A DNA stretch of 64,000 bases from JADJLQ01 sp044227925 (lineage in GTDB: Bacteria; Bacteroidota; Bacteroidia; Chitinophagales; Saprospiraceae): assembly GCA_044227925.1 (NCBI GenBank), contig JBGAVW010000022.1, forward strand, positions 4,815-68,814. Direction: 5' to 3'. The notes beneath the pieces were generated by a model. It was not told where the DNA came from. It made no database searches and was given only the letters and a program-made list of their open reading frames with translations. A program made the position numbers and the translations under genes. Positions within the stretch are counted from its first letter, which is position 1. Each line of letters begins with the position of its first letter. Below are positions 63,546-64,000 of this stretch, in pieces.

Positions 63546-63903
63546 ACATCTAGAATTTTGAGTTTTTCAAAAAATGGATTTATTGGAAAGACAAGGTTTG
63601 GGATTTTGGGGTTGCATGATGGCAGAGAAAAATATTTTTAATAAAGTGAAAAAGTAATTTAGAATGGTTCTAATAAATTATGAAGCAAGAAAGACTATTC
63701 GTGTAAATCAGTGAAATCCGTGTTCATTCGTGTTTAACCTGGCTGAAGGCCAGCCTGGGTTTATTATTATCCACGAATTTTCACGAATGGCCCACGAACT
63801 AGAAAACAGGAAAAGACAATTCGTGTAAATCCGTGAAATCCGAGTCAATTCGTGTTCTACCTTGGCCGAAGGCCATTAACAGGCTGAAGCCTGTTCTACG
63901 GTA
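63546..63903. other. 358-base intergenic region carrying a composite repeat
   Basis: The first 150 bases are plain AT-rich DNA. From 63697 the region is a repeat element made of TTCGTG-containing blocks and small GC hairpins. No coding frame is supported. Confidence 0.7.
63697..63895. repeat. REP-like composite: direct and inverted TTCGTG blocks plus hairpins
   Basis: Two direct copies of a roughly 57-base block (63697-63752 and 63819-63875), about 85-90% alike by eye, each beginning ATTCGTGTAAATC and ending GAAGGCCA. Between them lies an inverted block with CACGAAT at 63772-63778 and 63782-63788 and CACGAAC at 63793-63799. CGTG-type cores recur about every 10 bases. Hairpins: CTGGC/GCCAG at 63739-63753, TGGCC/GGCCA at 63863-63875, and AACAGGC-TGAA-GCCTGTT at 63878-63895. 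Confidence 0.85.
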
Positions 63904-64000
63904 TCATTCCATTTCCAATTCCCTGGGTTGCCAGAATAATTTTTCGAAATCCAGGAAAGCATCATTTTTTACTTTGATACCTTCTTTTCTTAATCGGGCT
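63904..64000 (-). CDS. C-terminal fragment of an unidentified gene, cut by the window edge
   Basis: Minus-strand frame entering from the right edge: 31 codons (beginning ARLRKEGIKVKND and ending PRELEME) before TGA at 63904-63906. Composition is protein-like (charged, with LFWQP). The plus strand is closed by stops. Too short to assign a family. Confidence 0.5.
   Translation of the reverse strand, partial: ARLRKEGIKVKNDAFLDFEKLFWQPRELEME

Noticed and set aside
63697..63895. Possible CRISPR array
   Set aside because: Only two direct copies, imperfect, with an inverted copy and hairpins between; no regular spacers and no cas genes nearby.

Overview
The window reads as a chromosomal segment of a free-living Bacteroidota bacterium, probably of the Saprospiria/Chitinophagia kind. 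That placement is an inference from gene content, not a computed phylogeny. The evidence is a SusC/SusD pair, a second TonB-dependent receptor, a secreted amidase with a type IX secretion (Por) C-terminal sorting domain, short lipoprotein signals, almost no Shine-Dalgarno sequences, and the Bacteroidota -7 promoter element TAnnTTTG upstream of at least ten genes. The sequence is AT-rich by eye. I see no rRNA, tRNA, CRISPR array, transposase, integrase or phage gene.

Layout. 1-9.3 kb: truncated M14 carboxypeptidase, membrane protein plus TPMT-like methyltransferase, T9SS-exported PGRP amidase, SusC-SusD pair closed by a strong bidirectional terminator. 9.3-25.4 kb: ettA, a lone glgE, a subclass B1 metallo-beta-lactamase behind an alpha/alpha-toroid protein, a dienelactone-hydrolase-like protein, a membrane MutS-family ATPase with a calcineurin-like phosphatase, a lactonase propeller, a serine hydrolase/methyltransferase/GT4 cluster, and dnaB. 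26-35.5 kb: BASS transporter, SDR, GT87 plus secreted D-aminoacylase, small unknowns, mnmG, and an orphan MacB-type permease. 35.6-47.2 kb: gluconate-dehydrogenase-like subunit 3 plus GMC oxidoreductase, TonB receptor, EEP hydrolase, a tight GNAT/membrane/GNAT/SRAP operon, and an exported class V aminotransferase with a membrane hydrolase. 47.2-57.4 kb: enoyl-CoA hydratase, Uup-type ABC-F, folA, fRMsr, a diheme cytochrome lipoprotein, a GSCFA protein, ECF sigma with a zinc-less anti-sigma-like partner, bifunctional Rel, and a HEPN/MNT pair. 57.4-64 kb: arsenosugar-type glycosyltransferase, HlyD adaptor plus TolC, acetyltransferase/DinB/PaiB run, an unknown exported protein, a REP-like composite repeat, and the tail of one more gene.

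Functionally this is mostly a housekeeping backbone (dnaB, mnmG, rel, folA, ettA, uup) interleaved with envelope and nutrient-acquisition genes. No single large undescribed system stands out. The most distinctive signals are degenerate heptanucleotide arrays in intergenic DNA, two of them sharing a GTAC core, and a composite TTCGTG/hairpin repeat near the right edge. Others are a complete chromosomal B1 metallo-beta-lactamase, an anti-sigma-like protein that has lost its zinc ligands, a CX4CH haem motif, and an apparent tendency to near-leaderless transcripts.
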